A DNA stretch of 41,861 nt from Pseudonocardiales bacterium (GCA_023252195.1 JAHEXI010000007.1:1-41861); one strand, 5' to 3'. Counted from the stretch's first letter, positions 7,996 through 16,131 are shown. Program-made: numbers and translations. The notes: generated by a model not told the origin, from the sequence alone.

Positions 7996-8813
7996 CAGGC
8001 AGCGCTCGGCGCCCGGTGCAGGGACAGCACTCCGTCGGCCGGCCCGATCTGAGACCAACTGCCGGAGTCCATGGTCCAGGTGCGCCCGTCGAAGGTCACC
8101 CGGTCGACGCCGAGGCGCGACGCGTGGGCGACGAGCCAGCTGCAGATCGACCAGCCGCGGGCCACGGAGTGCGCTCCGCTGAGAGTGGCAGTGCCAAGCT
8201 CGGCGACCGCGGTGTCGACCAGGTCGGTACTCGACGGGCTGATAGTGAGGCCTCGGCAGGTCAGCGCGCCGGGTGCCTCGCCGGTGAGGGCGGCAGCGGC
8301 GGCTCGGGCCCGCGGTTCCCACTGCGCGTAAGCAGACGGCACCGCCGAGCGCTGGACGAGCTGAGCGGCTTCGGTGACGCTGAGCTCAGACCAATCCGGT
8401 TGGGCGCGAAGCCGCTGGTAGAACGCGGTGGACGCATAGACCGGGTCGAGTACCTGCGCCCGAGTTCCCCAGCCTTGGCTGGGTCGCTGCTGGAACAGAC
8501 CTGCCGAGTCCCGGTCGCCGACCGGCAGGTCGTGCAGGCCGGACTCCTGCAGCGCAGTCGCCAGCGCGATCGTGACAGCGTGGTCGGGCATGCCCAGTTG
8601 AATGCCGATCGCGGCGATCGTGGCGGCGTTATCGGCCTGCTCCCCGGACAGCGGGAACGTCACGAGAGCACCAGACACCGGGTCCGCGACTGTGGTGACG
8701 GCGCAGCCGGGCGTTGCGCCGAGGTTCCGAATGAGAGGCCACACCGCCAGGGAGGCCACCACCAACACCACGACCACAGCGAGGGCGATCAGGCCTTTCC
8801 GGGCGTTCCACAC
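7995..8813 (-). CDS. Membrane-anchored lysozyme/transglycosylase-like protein
   Basis: About 272 residues from the GTG at 8813, which follows GGAAGGGAGACC. The longer frame upstream is Pro/Arg-rich and unlikely. An N-terminal membrane anchor (LIALAVVVVLVVASLAVWPL) is followed by a domain with ALQESGLHDLPVGDRDSAG and LFQQRPSQGWG. The Glu in the first block and the GLFQ-like motif are typical of SLT/lysozyme-fold proteins common beside repair or core genes in Pseudonocardiales. It probably acts outside the membrane on peptidoglycan. A C-terminal part (residues 200-270) with TFDGRTWTMDSGSW has no known role. Coupled by a 1-base overlap to nei. Confidence 0.7.
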   Translation of the reverse strand: MWNARKGLIALAVVVVLVVASLAVWPLIRNLGATPGCAVTTVADPVSGALVTFPLSGEQADNAATIAAIGIQLGMPDHAVTIALATALQESGLHDLPVGDRDSAGLFQQRPSQGWGTRAQVLDPVYASTAFYQRLRAQPDWSELSVTEAAQLVQRSAVPSAYAQWEPRARAAAAALTGEAPGALTCRGLTISPSSTDLVDTAVAELGTATLSGAHSVARGWSICSWLVAHASRLGVDRVTFDGRTWTMDSGSWSQIGPADGVLSLHRAPSAA

Positions 8814-8944
8814 TGGCGGTCTCCCTTCCGGGCCAGTGTATGAGCCGGACAAGGATGATCTCCAGCGGCTGCTGCGGTGTAGCGGCGTCGGCGGCTGACT
8901 CCCGCCCGGGTTCACCGGAGCGGGAGTCACCGGCCGCCATGTGT

Positions 8945-9106
8945 CTAGCTGCAGTCTCCCCGGTGGCCGTGGCCCCGGTCGTCCCAATTGTCGTAGCGCC
9001 AGTTCCGGTTGTCGTAGTCGTCGTTACGCCAGCTGTCCTCGTGCCAGCGCCTATCGTTATCGCCGTGGTGATGGCCGCCAAGGCTGAAGATTTCCGCGAT
9101 CCTCAT
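8945..9106 (-). CDS. Very small His/Asp/Arg/Trp-rich protein
   Basis: A 53-residue protein starting MRIAEIFSLGGHHHGD. The ATG at 9106 is preceded by GAAGAAGGGGCGG, a good ribosome site. After the short hydrophobic head, the tail is almost entirely His, Asp, Asn, Arg and Trp (for example WRNDDYDNRNWRYDNWDDRG) and ends in GDCS. I recall similar tiny proteins with the MRIAEIFSLGG head and a polar or metal-binding tail in other actinobacteria. Metal binding or an envelope role is a guess. The plus-strand frame over the same bases is a Val/Pro-rich shadow. Confidence 0.6.
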   Translation of the reverse strand: MRIAEIFSLGGHHHGDNDRRWHEDSWRNDDYDNRNWRYDNWDDRGHGHRGDCS

Positions 9107-9509
9107 ATCCGCCCCTTCTTCTCTCTTCTCGGTGACATCACCGTGGTTATCGTTGCGCCACGGTGAAGTCGGTTGGCGCGTAGCTGCACGTGAGACGTAG
9201 ACGAATGCGTCTTTCGATCTTGATGTGCGACCCACGTAGTCGCGGGGCGGTGGGGATCGCTCGTGGCGACACCATCCATGCTCACAACTCCCCGTGGACG
9301 TGATCGGTCCGCCGACGCGGCCTTCCAATAGGCTACGCTCCGTTCCCTATTACAGCGAGAAACGGATCGTACTCTATTTGGGTGGTTGTGGCCGGGGTAG
9401 GCGCTTGATCACGTCACGCTCAGCACTTGGCCGAGGATCGGCGGGCGGTGTTCGGACTGGAGCGAAAAACAGACTAGAGTACGCGACGTTCCTATGGCAC
9501 AGTCGTGTC

Positions 9510-11228
9510 ATGACTCGCCCCGCCGAGACACAATCCGCGGTGAGCCCCAACGGGGCGGCCCGCCGGCCGGATGGTGGCGGGCCCGGTTTCCCAGCGCACC
9601 GGGCGGTCCAACCCGCCGTGGGTTGGGGCTTGCCACTGACGGTGCTGATCGCCGGGATGTTCATGTCGATCCTGGACACCACCATCGTCAACGTCGCCAT
9701 CCCCACCATCCAGAACGAGTTCGGGGTGAGCACCGACGACGTGCAGTGGGTGGTCACGGGCTACACGCTCGCGTTGGGTGTGGTGGTTCCGGTCACGGCA
9801 TGGCTGGGCGACCGTTTCGGGCTCAAGCGGGTGTACAACCTGGCGCTGCTGGCGTTTGCCGCCGGGTCCGCGCTGTGCGGGCTGGCCTGGGACCTCAACA
9901 GCCTGGTGGCTTTCCGGATCTTTCAAGCGATCCCGGGCGGGATCCTGCCGGTGATCACGCTGTCGATCCTGTACCGGATCGTGCCGCGGGACCGGCTCGG
10001 CGCCGCGATGGGCCTGTATGGCCTGGGCATCGTCTGTGCCCCGGCAATCGGACCCACCTTGGGCGGTTACCTGGTCGAGTATGTGAACTGGCGGCTTATC
10101 TTCTACATCAACGTGCCCATCGGAATCCTCGGTGCGGTGGCCGCGGCAGTGGTATTGCCGCGATTTCCCAGGATCGCCGGGCGTCGATTCGACGTGCTGG
10201 GTTTCGTCACCGTGGCGGGTGGGCTCTTCGCGCTGCTGCTGGCGATGTCGGAGGGAGCGTCCTGGGGTTGGGGCTCCTACCGGGTCCTCGGCCTGATCAC
10301 CTACAGCGTGCTGAGCCTGGCGCTGTTCGTGGTGATCGAACTGGAGGTCGCCGAACCGTTACTGGATATCCGGATATTCCGCTACTGGCCATTCACCAAC
10401 TCGCTGCTACTGATCGCAGTGCTCTCAGTCGTGCTGCTCGGCGTGCTGTTCTACATCCCGCAGTTCCTGCAGGTGGCCCAGGGCTGGGGAGCGTTTGACA
10501 GTGGTCTGACGCTGCTGCCCCAGGCCCTGGCGATGGCGGTACTGATGCCGATCGCTGGGCGGGTCTATGACCGCATCGGACCCCGCTGGCCGGCGGCGGT
10601 CGGCCTGACCCTCACCGCCGCTGACCTCTACTGGCTGCACACAATCACTCTCGACACTCCCCGCGAGCACGTCATGTGGATATTGGTGGGGCTCGGCGCC
10701 GGCTTGGGGATAGCCATGATGCCGATCATGACCGGGGGTATCGCGGTCATCCCGATGGCCCAGGTCAACGCCGCTAGCGCGGTCAACAACGTGACGCAGC
10801 GAGTGTCCGGAGCGCTCGGGCTGGCCGTGCTCACCGCGATCCTGACCATGCAACGGGCCCAACAGACTGCCGGTCGCGCCGCGTTGCTGCCGGCGGACAC
10901 CCCCACCCCACACCTCGGCCCGCAGGGAACCCCGGACTGGGTTGGGATGTACGCCACCTACCAGCAGACCCAGCTGCAGGTATTCGTCGCAGCGATCGAC
11001 GACTTGTTCCTGATCGCCGCAGCTATGGCCGCGCTGGGCGCGCTCGGGGCACTGCTGCTGCGGTCCGGGCCCGCCCCCGCCGCCCGGACCGGTTCCACCC
11101 CGCCACAGCAGGCGACCGGGTCCCCGATCCCAGCCAACGGGCCGGTCCAGGACGCCGTCGCTCCAGCGGCGAGCAGCGACCCAGCTCGACACACCGACAG
11201 GTTGGTCGACGTCAGAAGTCAATCATAA
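9510..11228 (+). CDS. DHA2-family MFS multidrug exporter
   Basis: About 572 residues. The family start is the ATG at 9510 (MTRPAETQ); the open frame to the left has no family similarity. This is a 14-helix EmrB/QacA-type drug:proton antiporter. The first helix carries the motif D LDTTIVNVAIPTI (SILDTTIVNVA), then GDRFGLKRVY (motif A) and an RIFQAIPGG helix (motif B). Motif C is in the GIVCAPAIGPTLGGYLVE stretch. The C-terminal 60 residues are a disordered Ala/Pro tail. No regulator gene is adjacent. It converges on the grd operon with a 16-base gap, so it is not part of it. Confidence 0.9.
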   Translation: MTRPAETQSAVSPNGAARRPDGGGPGFPAHRAVQPAVGWGLPLTVLIAGMFMSILDTTIVNVAIPTIQNEFGVSTDDVQWVVTGYTLALGVVVPVTAWLGDRFGLKRVYNLALLAFAAGSALCGLAWDLNSLVAFRIFQAIPGGILPVITLSILYRIVPRDRLGAAMGLYGLGIVCAPAIGPTLGGYLVEYVNWRLIFYINVPIGILGAVAAAVVLPRFPRIAGRRFDVLGFVTVAGGLFALLLAMSEGASWGWGSYRVLGLITYSVLSLALFVVIELEVAEPLLDIRIFRYWPFTNSLLLIAVLSVVLLGVLFYIPQFLQVAQGWGAFDSGLTLLPQALAMAVLMPIAGRVYDRIGPRWPAAVGLTLTAADLYWLHTITLDTPREHVMWILVGLGAGLGIAMMPIMTGGIAVIPMAQVNAASAVNNVTQRVSGALGLAVLTAILTMQRAQQTAGRAALLPADTPTPHLGPQGTPDWVGMYATYQQTQLQVFVAAIDDLFLIAAAMAALGALGALLLRSGPAPAARTGSTPPQQATGSPIPANGPVQDAVAPAASSDPARHTDRLVDVRSQS

Positions 11229-11244
11229 GCGGTCGGGGGAACGG

Positions 11245-11706
11245 TTAGGTGGACGCTTGCTCGCGGAACTCCCGGACCGCGTCGGCGATGTCATCCACCT
11301 CCAGCACGTCGAGCATCAAACCGACCTGCTCTTCCCACACCTCGGCGGGAACGGCAGCACGCAGCTCATCTTCGAGGACGTGGTACACGGGGAGGCCCAA
11401 CTGGACCCCGGCCAACGGTCCTGCCCAGCTCGGATCACCGAGCACCACCGTCTCGGCGGCGATCCCGGCGCTTTCCGCGTCCGGTGCGCCGAGCACAACC
11501 AGCAGCGACTCGGCGCCGTGCTGGTCGACCAGGCGCTTGATCGTCTCCTGGGTGGACAGGTCCATGGCTCCGGCAGCCGTTCAAACGAAGCATTCGGTGG
11601 CGACGAAGGCCACCGGGGCCCCGGCCGCCTGGACACAGGCCGCAATCGCCGGTCCCGCGATACCGTCGCGTTCACCGATCACGATGACCTGTTTACCGTC
11701 GAACAT
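11245..11706 (-). CDS. grdA: GrdA-like selenoprotein A, in-frame TGA as Sec42
   Basis: Selenoprotein A of glycine/sarcosine/betaine reductase, the small shared carrier that takes the carboxymethyl group from component B as a selenoether. Reading through one TGA (11581-11583) gives a continuous 153-residue protein. Before it lies [20 protein letters not shown] and TECFV. After it comes [12 protein letters not shown], then [20 protein letters not shown] and [19 protein letters not shown]. The clostridial protein has Cys-Phe-Val-Sec-Thr-Ala-Ala-Gly-Ala-Met-Asp-Leu at exactly this point (Sec44). The ATG abuts the thioredoxin stop (TGAATG). Without recoding only 41 residues would be made. A methionine downstream (11565) would give a 106-residue fragment lacking the active site, which pipelines will call as a truncated gene. 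Confidence 0.93.
11553..11580 (-). promoter_or_regulatory. Candidate SECIS region of grdA
   Basis: Immediately 3' of the grdA TGA on the minus strand is a 4-bp stem GGCT-GCCGG-AGCC (11578-11566). A second short stem follows, TGGA-CCTG-TCCA (11564-11553). Bacterial SECIS elements are hairpins directly after the UGA with a guanine in the apical loop. Both are short, so which one, if either, binds SelB is uncertain. Confidence 0.4.
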
Positions 11707-12045
11707 TCACGCCTCCTTCGTTGGTAATTCGGCTAACGCATTGGCGAGCCACGTATCGACCTGATCCGCTACCAGGTTGGGGTCGCAGATGCGGGCCATT
11801 TCCTGGCCGTCGCGGAGCAGCAGGATGGTGGGCAGCCCGCGGACCTGCAGTGACATGCACAGCCGTCGAGCCTTGCTCGCATCCAGCTTGACCACGGTCA
11901 GATCGGGGTGTGCATCGGCGATGCTCGCCATGTGCGGGCTCAGCGCCACGCACGGGTGGCAGCTTTGCGCCCACACATCAACGAGCACCAGACCCGATCC
12001 GATAAGATCATCGAAAGTTTCTTTGGTGGCATCCACCACAGTCAT
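11707..12045 (-). CDS. Thioredoxin with CHPC active site, grd operon
   Basis: A 112-residue thioredoxin. The fold is complete: LVLVDVWAQSCHPC (active site Cys29-His-Pro-Cys32), then DLTVVKLDASKARRLC and VRGLPTILLLRDGQ with the cis-Pro. The active site differs from the usual WCGPC: the Trp is Ser and the dipeptide is His-Pro. Clostridial glycine reductase operons also carry a dedicated thioredoxin with a divergent dipeptide that re-reduces selenoprotein A, so the same role is inferred. It starts 5 bases after grdC stops, and its stop abuts the grdA start. No thioredoxin reductase is in the window. Confidence 0.88.
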   Translation of the reverse strand: MTVVDATKETFDDLIGSGLVLVDVWAQSCHPCVALSPHMASIADAHPDLTVVKLDASKARRLCMSLQVRGLPTILLLRDGQEMARICDPNLVADQVDTWLANALAELPTKEA

Positions 12046-12049
12046 CAGC

Positions 12050-13477
12050 TCAGCCTCCGTTGCGTTGCAGCAAGATGCTCATGCCGTCGGACCGCTGACT
12101 CATCCGCCCGAGAAACAAACTCCCCTTAGCTAACAACAACACCCGGTCGGCCGGTCCGGTGGTCAGCCGGGTCAGGGCATGGGGTAGGTAACACACCGCT
12201 GACGCCAGGTGTCCCTGAGTGGGAGCGTAACCCGGCATGCCTCGCTGCGCGACGAAGGAGCCGATCTCATCGCGGGTGATCTCCTTGCGGCGGACGGCCA
12301 ACGCGGCGATCGTGCGGTAGTTGCGCGCCGCGACGTCTCCTGAGCCCTGCGGTTCGGTGATCTCGGGGTTGTGCAGCTCGGTGGCGTAGTCGTCGACGTC
12401 GCACATCCGGGCGCCGATCGCTTCCAATGGCTGCACCGTCAGGTCGTGCAGGATCTGCGCACCGGAGCCGCCCGAGGACACTCGGTGACGCCCGACGGCG
12501 TCGAGTCTGATCCGGGGTGAGATGCCGTCGTCGGCGGTCACCAGCACCGCGACGCCGCCGAGCACGTCTTCCAGCACGGGCAGGCCGTGGCGCAGGTGCC
12601 CCTCGAACTTCATCCCGAGCTTGGGCTGCGAGCCGCCGGCGAGAACGACGACCTGCTCGAACACTCCCGCCACCACGAGGCTGGCGGCGATCACCAGCGC
12701 GGGGATCGGCGCCGCACAGAAGTTCTTGACGTCCGCTCCGGAGGACTCGGTCAGCCCGGCGACCGCCGCGATCGTCTTGCCCATGTTGCCCCCGCCGCGC
12801 TGGTAGCGGTCCCCGACGGCTTCCTCAGAGCAGGAGATCGTGTAGCCGATCCCCGCTGGGTCGACGCCGTGGTCCTGCAGCAGGCGCAGCAGCGCCAGGG
12901 TTCCGGTGGCCTTGCACGCCAGGTTTTCCAGCAGTATGTGCGCGACCAGCGACTCGTCCTCTTCGTGCGCACCACGCAACGCGCCCGCGAGGCAGTCCGG
13001 CGCCAGGTGCACGGGCAGCGCGCCGCTGGCCAGCGCAGCGTCAACGTCGCCGGCTGCCGCGGAGACCCGGGCCAAGTCCAGGTGCGCCGCCAGCGGGTGC
13101 TCGGCCAGCTTCTTGGCGGCCCGCTCTGCGACCTCCGGGGTGAGTACCAGCAGGTCGAACTCATCCACCGCGGCCATCAAACCGAGGAACTCGTCCTCCG
13201 GCATCAGCTCGCCGAACGGCGCGAATCGTTGTGCGCCGGCCATGCTGGTCCCCACCCAGGGGCGCGGTGGCAGCTCGCGGGGGTGACATGAGCCCAGGAA
13301 GGCCTGGTGCGCCGGGTAACCGACGGCGTCATCGAAGCTGCGCAGATGGGCCAGGAAACTACGTGTCAGTTCGGCGTCGGCGGGCAGCGTGCGCGCCGGT
13401 TTGGAGCCGAGCCGGGCCAGGCCCGGGGTGTGCGCCAGCACGAGGCTGACTGCCCGGATCACCGCTGCTTCAGGCAT
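12050..13477 (-). CDS. grdC: Glycine/betaine reductase component C beta subunit (GrdC)
   Basis: A 475-residue FabH-like protein that accepts the carboxymethyl group from selenoprotein A and forms an acetyl thioester. Family blocks are plain: DRYQRGGGNMGKTIA, NFCAAPIPALVIAASLV (conserved Cys), VVVLAGGSQPKLGMKFEG, GLPVLEDVLGGVAVLV, NPEITEPQGSGDVAARNY and GYAPTQGHLAS. The ATG at 13477 overlaps the grdB stop by 8 bases, so translation is coupled. The frame further upstream to 13651 is a shadow of grdB. Clostridial component C also needs GrdD (PlsX-like) to release acetyl phosphate. No grdD is seen, so the fate of the acetyl group is open. Confidence 0.92.
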   Translation of the reverse strand: MPEAAVIRAVSLVLAHTPGLARLGSKPARTLPADAELTRSFLAHLRSFDDAVGYPAHQAFLGSCHPRELPPRPWVGTSMAGAQRFAPFGELMPEDEFLGLMAAVDEFDLLVLTPEVAERAAKKLAEHPLAAHLDLARVSAAAGDVDAALASGALPVHLAPDCLAGALRGAHEEDESLVAHILLENLACKATGTLALLRLLQDHGVDPAGIGYTISCSEEAVGDRYQRGGGNMGKTIAAVAGLTESSGADVKNFCAAPIPALVIAASLVVAGVFEQVVVLAGGSQPKLGMKFEGHLRHGLPVLEDVLGGVAVLVTADDGISPRIRLDAVGRHRVSSGGSGAQILHDLTVQPLEAIGARMCDVDDYATELHNPEITEPQGSGDVAARNYRTIAALAVRRKEITRDEIGSFVAQRGMPGYAPTQGHLASAVCYLPHALTRLTTGPADRVLLLAKGSLFLGRMSQRSDGMSILLQRNGG

Positions 13478-14780
13478 CGGCCCGCTCCACAACGTCGACT
13501 TCGAAGATTGTCGGGTGTTCGACGGAGGTGGCGACCGCGTCCAGTGCGCGCAGTACCAACCGCCGCCGCCACGCCTGCTCGGCGTGGGGGGACAGGCTCG
13601 GATCACCCGAGGGGTAGGGAATGCCCCGACCCGGCACGATGCGCGGCGCACCCACCTGTTCGGCGATGGTGACGAGGTTGGTGATCACGGCGGTGGGGAT
13701 ACCGGAGCGCTCCAACTCCTTGGCAAGCGTTGACCCGCAACGCGTTCCAGTTCCTCAAGTGGCGGTCAGGATCGCGGCCTGCACGCCTGCCTTACGCAGC
13801 TCCGCGGCCCACTCGACACCGAAGCGCCGCGCGGTGGCCACCGGCGTGCCGTTGCCTACCGTAACCATGAACTCGCCATGCAGCCGCCCGATCGCGCCCT
13901 CGCGTTCCAGCGTGCGGGCGGCGTCCAGCGGTAGCACCCGGTTCGGGTCGGCATTGGCGGCGGTGGTCGCGAAGCCACCGGCCACCGACTCCCACTCCCC
14001 GGAAGCGAGTGCGTCGATCCCCTCGATCGGGTAGCGCAGCCAGCGGGTGGCGCGAGCCGACTCGAGCCGGTCCGGGTTCCCGGCGGGCACCACGGCAGCC
14101 TCGGTGACCAGCGCGATGGTCGCGCTGGCCGGCTTGTCCACCGGTGCGGCCGGCTCCACCGCGTCGAAACCACCGACGGGGATCTCGGTGCTCTGCTGGT
14201 CACCGCCGAGCCGCCGCAAGACGAGCTCGACGGCCCGCGCTGCGGCGCGCTGCTCGACCAGCCGGCCGATCCGGGCCGCCTTGACGACCCGGCCGTCTTG
14301 CGCGGTCAGCGTTGCGCCGGTGGCCAGCTTTGCGATCGCGGCGGCGACCCGCTGCAACGTCGGGCGCATCTCCCGGGCGGTGGCGCCCGAGGCCACTACC
14401 GGGGCGGCGCCCGCGTCGGTGATGCCGGGGTTGTCCGGGTGCATCGTGGCCAGCGCCGGTAGCCCGGCGGCGTCGGCAGCGGCGACCAGCCGGGCGCACG
14501 CCAACCCGTAGCGGCCACTGCCGAAGGCGGGACCGGCGACCAGCAGCTCAGCGCCGGCGCCGCGGGCCAGGTCGAGCAGTTCCTGCGCGGCGGTGGCGTT
14601 GGAGGCGGCATGGTTGTCGCCGCACACGATGGTCGCGATGATCCGGTGCTGGTCCCCGAGCAGCTGAGCCAGTAGCCGTCCCGGACCGACCGTCCCGTCG
14701 AGCATCCGGGGGCCGATACCCGCGGTTTCCTCGCCGCCGAGACCGGCATAGAACTGGTTGAGGTAGTGCACGATGCGCAT
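13470..14780 (-). CDS. grdB: Component B selenoprotein (GrdB), in-frame TGA as Sec342
   Basis: The substrate-activating selenoprotein subunit of glycine/sarcosine/betaine reductase. Reading through TGA at 13755-13757 gives 436 residues, the normal family length. The first 341 residues start MRIVHYLNQFYAGLGGEE and contain DNHAASNATAAQELL and a GPAFGSGRYGLACA block. The region before the TGA reads ELRKAGVQAAILTAT. After it comes GTGTRCGSTLAKELERSGIP and NLVTIAEQVGAPRIVPG, then GIPYPSGDPSLSP. The clostridial motif is Sec-Gly-Thr-Cys-Thr-Arg-Cys-Gly, so Sec is at the catalytic place. The start overlaps the grdE stop (TGATG). Standard gene calling splits it at the TGA. Confidence 0.95.
13727..13743 (-). 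promoter_or_regulatory. Candidate SECIS hairpin of grdB
   Basis: On the minus strand a perfect 6-bp stem GCGTTG-CGGGT-CAACGC begins 12 bases after the TGA (13755-13757). Its loop contains GGGT, with the guanines 19-21 bases downstream of the TGA. That spacing and loop match bacterial SECIS elements. It lies within coding sequence, as these elements do. Confidence 0.7.
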
Positions 14781-16072
14781 CAGGCCGTGGCTCCCAACTT
14801 CAGACCGGCTAGCTGCTGCTCGTCCGGCCGGCAGGACAGCCGCCCGGCGCCCAGTGGGCTCAGGGCGGACAGGACCGCCGCGGTGGGCACCTCGACCGCG
14901 GCGGTCGCGTCCGCGTCGGCGATGCGCAGGCGGGTGCCGCCCAACGCCCGCTCGACTGCGGGCAGCGCCACCCGCTGATCGTAGTTACCGGTACTGACGA
15001 TTGCGCCTCGCCGCGGACCGGCGACCAGCGGTGGACCGGTGCCGTCGGCGCCGGACATCTCGGCGTACAGCGCCACCGCGGTCAGACCGTCGGCCTCGAG
15101 GGCGTCGACTTTCAACATCAGGTCGTTGTCGGCGTTGCCGGCGCCTTCCTTGGTGACGATGGCGGCATCGAAGCCGGCAGCCCGGCACAGCCAGGCGGCG
15201 TGCGTGGAGACCAGTTCCTTGTCACCTTGCTGCACTGGCTCCGGGCACAGCACTACTCCGGCGAAGTGCAGGTCCCGGCCGTCGCGGGCGCGGAGCTCGG
15301 CGATCACCGGGTGGTTTTGGTGCAGGTAAGTCGGGTTGCGCAGCGCCGGGTGCCCGTACTGGCCGCTGACCACGGCCCCATCCTCGATCTCGGCGGGGTC
15401 GAACAGGGTGGGCAGGCTGCCCGCCATGCTGCGCCCGTAGACGAAGACGTCCTTGAACGCGCCCTGAGTCTGCAGGTTCGTGATCACGCCGACCCGGGGG
15501 AGGCCGCCAGTAGGGGTGCCCGGGCGGTGCGGTGGCGCCAGCTCCTCGACCGCGTCGGGCGCGGCGTCGACGGCGGCGTCGGCGAGGTGCACCGCTACCC
15601 GCAGCAGCCCTCGGCGTAGCGCGATCTCAGCTTCCTGCCAGGAGGCGCCGTCAGCGCGGTCGAACTCGATCACGATGTTGTTCGTCCGACCGAACGGGGA
15701 CAGCTGCGCGGCCGGACCGGACATGTCGATCAGGCCCTCCTGATTGCGCGGCAGGAACCCGGCTGCCAGCACTGCGGCGCCGCGCAGCACGTGAATGTCG
15801 CCGCCGCGTTTGCGGTTGACCGGCGCCATCCAGCCGGGAAACGCTCCGCCGGCTGGTCCCTTGGATCGCGGCTCCACCACGTCGAGCGGCGCGATGATCC
15901 GGACCGGGTCTCCCGGCGCCGCGATGTGCACGCGCACCGATGCCAAGGCGGGATCTTCAAACAGCGCCTGGGCCCGGTCCCGGCCAACTACAAGATGATG
16001 TTGTTCATACCGGGTGGAGACGCCGATCTCAAGAGAGTGGACTTGGTGGACGATGCGCCTCGATGCCGGCAC
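14780..16072 (-). CDS. grdE: Component B proprotein-like subunit (GrdE family)
   Basis: A 430-residue protein of the GrdE/GrdG/GrdI family, partner of GrdB. The GTG start follows GAGGGGAGACC. Family blocks include GLIDMSGPAAQLSPF, GVITNLQTQGAFKDVFVYG, RNPTYLHQNHPVIAEL, FAGVVLCPEPV and ITKEGAGNADNDLML-like sequence. In glycine reductase this subunit is cut at an Asn-Cys pair (SGNC) whose Cys becomes a pyruvoyl group binding the substrate amine. Here that site reads SGQYG (residues 236-240), with Gln-Tyr in place of Asn-Cys. Cleavage and a pyruvoyl group are therefore not expected, so a substrate without a free amine, or different chemistry, is likely. First gene of the operon; 59 bases separate it from the CHAD gene. 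Confidence 0.9.
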   Translation of the reverse strand: MPASRRIVHQVHSLEIGVSTRYEQHHLVVGRDRAQALFEDPALASVRVHIAAPGDPVRIIAPLDVVEPRSKGPAGGAFPGWMAPVNRKRGGDIHVLRGAAVLAAGFLPRNQEGLIDMSGPAAQLSPFGRTNNIVIEFDRADGASWQEAEIALRRGLLRVAVHLADAAVDAAPDAVEELAPPHRPGTPTGGLPRVGVITNLQTQGAFKDVFVYGRSMAGSLPTLFDPAEIEDGAVVSGQYGHPALRNPTYLHQNHPVIAELRARDGRDLHFAGVVLCPEPVQQGDKELVSTHAAWLCRAAGFDAAIVTKEGAGNADNDLMLKVDALEADGLTAVALYAEMSGADGTGPPLVAGPRRGAIVSTGNYDQRVALPAVERALGGTRLRIADADATAAVEVPTAAVLSALSPLGAGRLSCRPDEQQLAGLKLGATA

Positions 16073-16131
16073 GACGGTCTCCCCTCAACGGCCTCCAGTT
16101 CGCATCGTAACCACGGATCACCGGTCGTTGG

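Noticed and set aside
7630-8052. Plus-strand frame across nei
   Set aside because: Antisense to an intact, recognised gene; no family similarity.
8840-9166. Val/Pro-rich plus-strand frame
   Set aside because: Shadow of the His/Asp-rich minigene on the other strand; no ribosome site.
11245-11565. 106-residue stand-alone gene starting at an internal Met of grdA
   Set aside because: It is the post-TGA part of the selenoprotein; family sequence continues upstream through the TGA to 11706 in the same frame.
13470-13697. Separate small gene after the grdB TGA
   Set aside because: Matches the C-terminal quarter of GrdB in the same frame, so it is part of one recoded gene.
13755-14780. grdB as a pseudogene ended by a nonsense codon
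   Set aside because: The TGA is at the known Sec position, followed by a SECIS-like hairpin, and a second operon gene shows the same feature.
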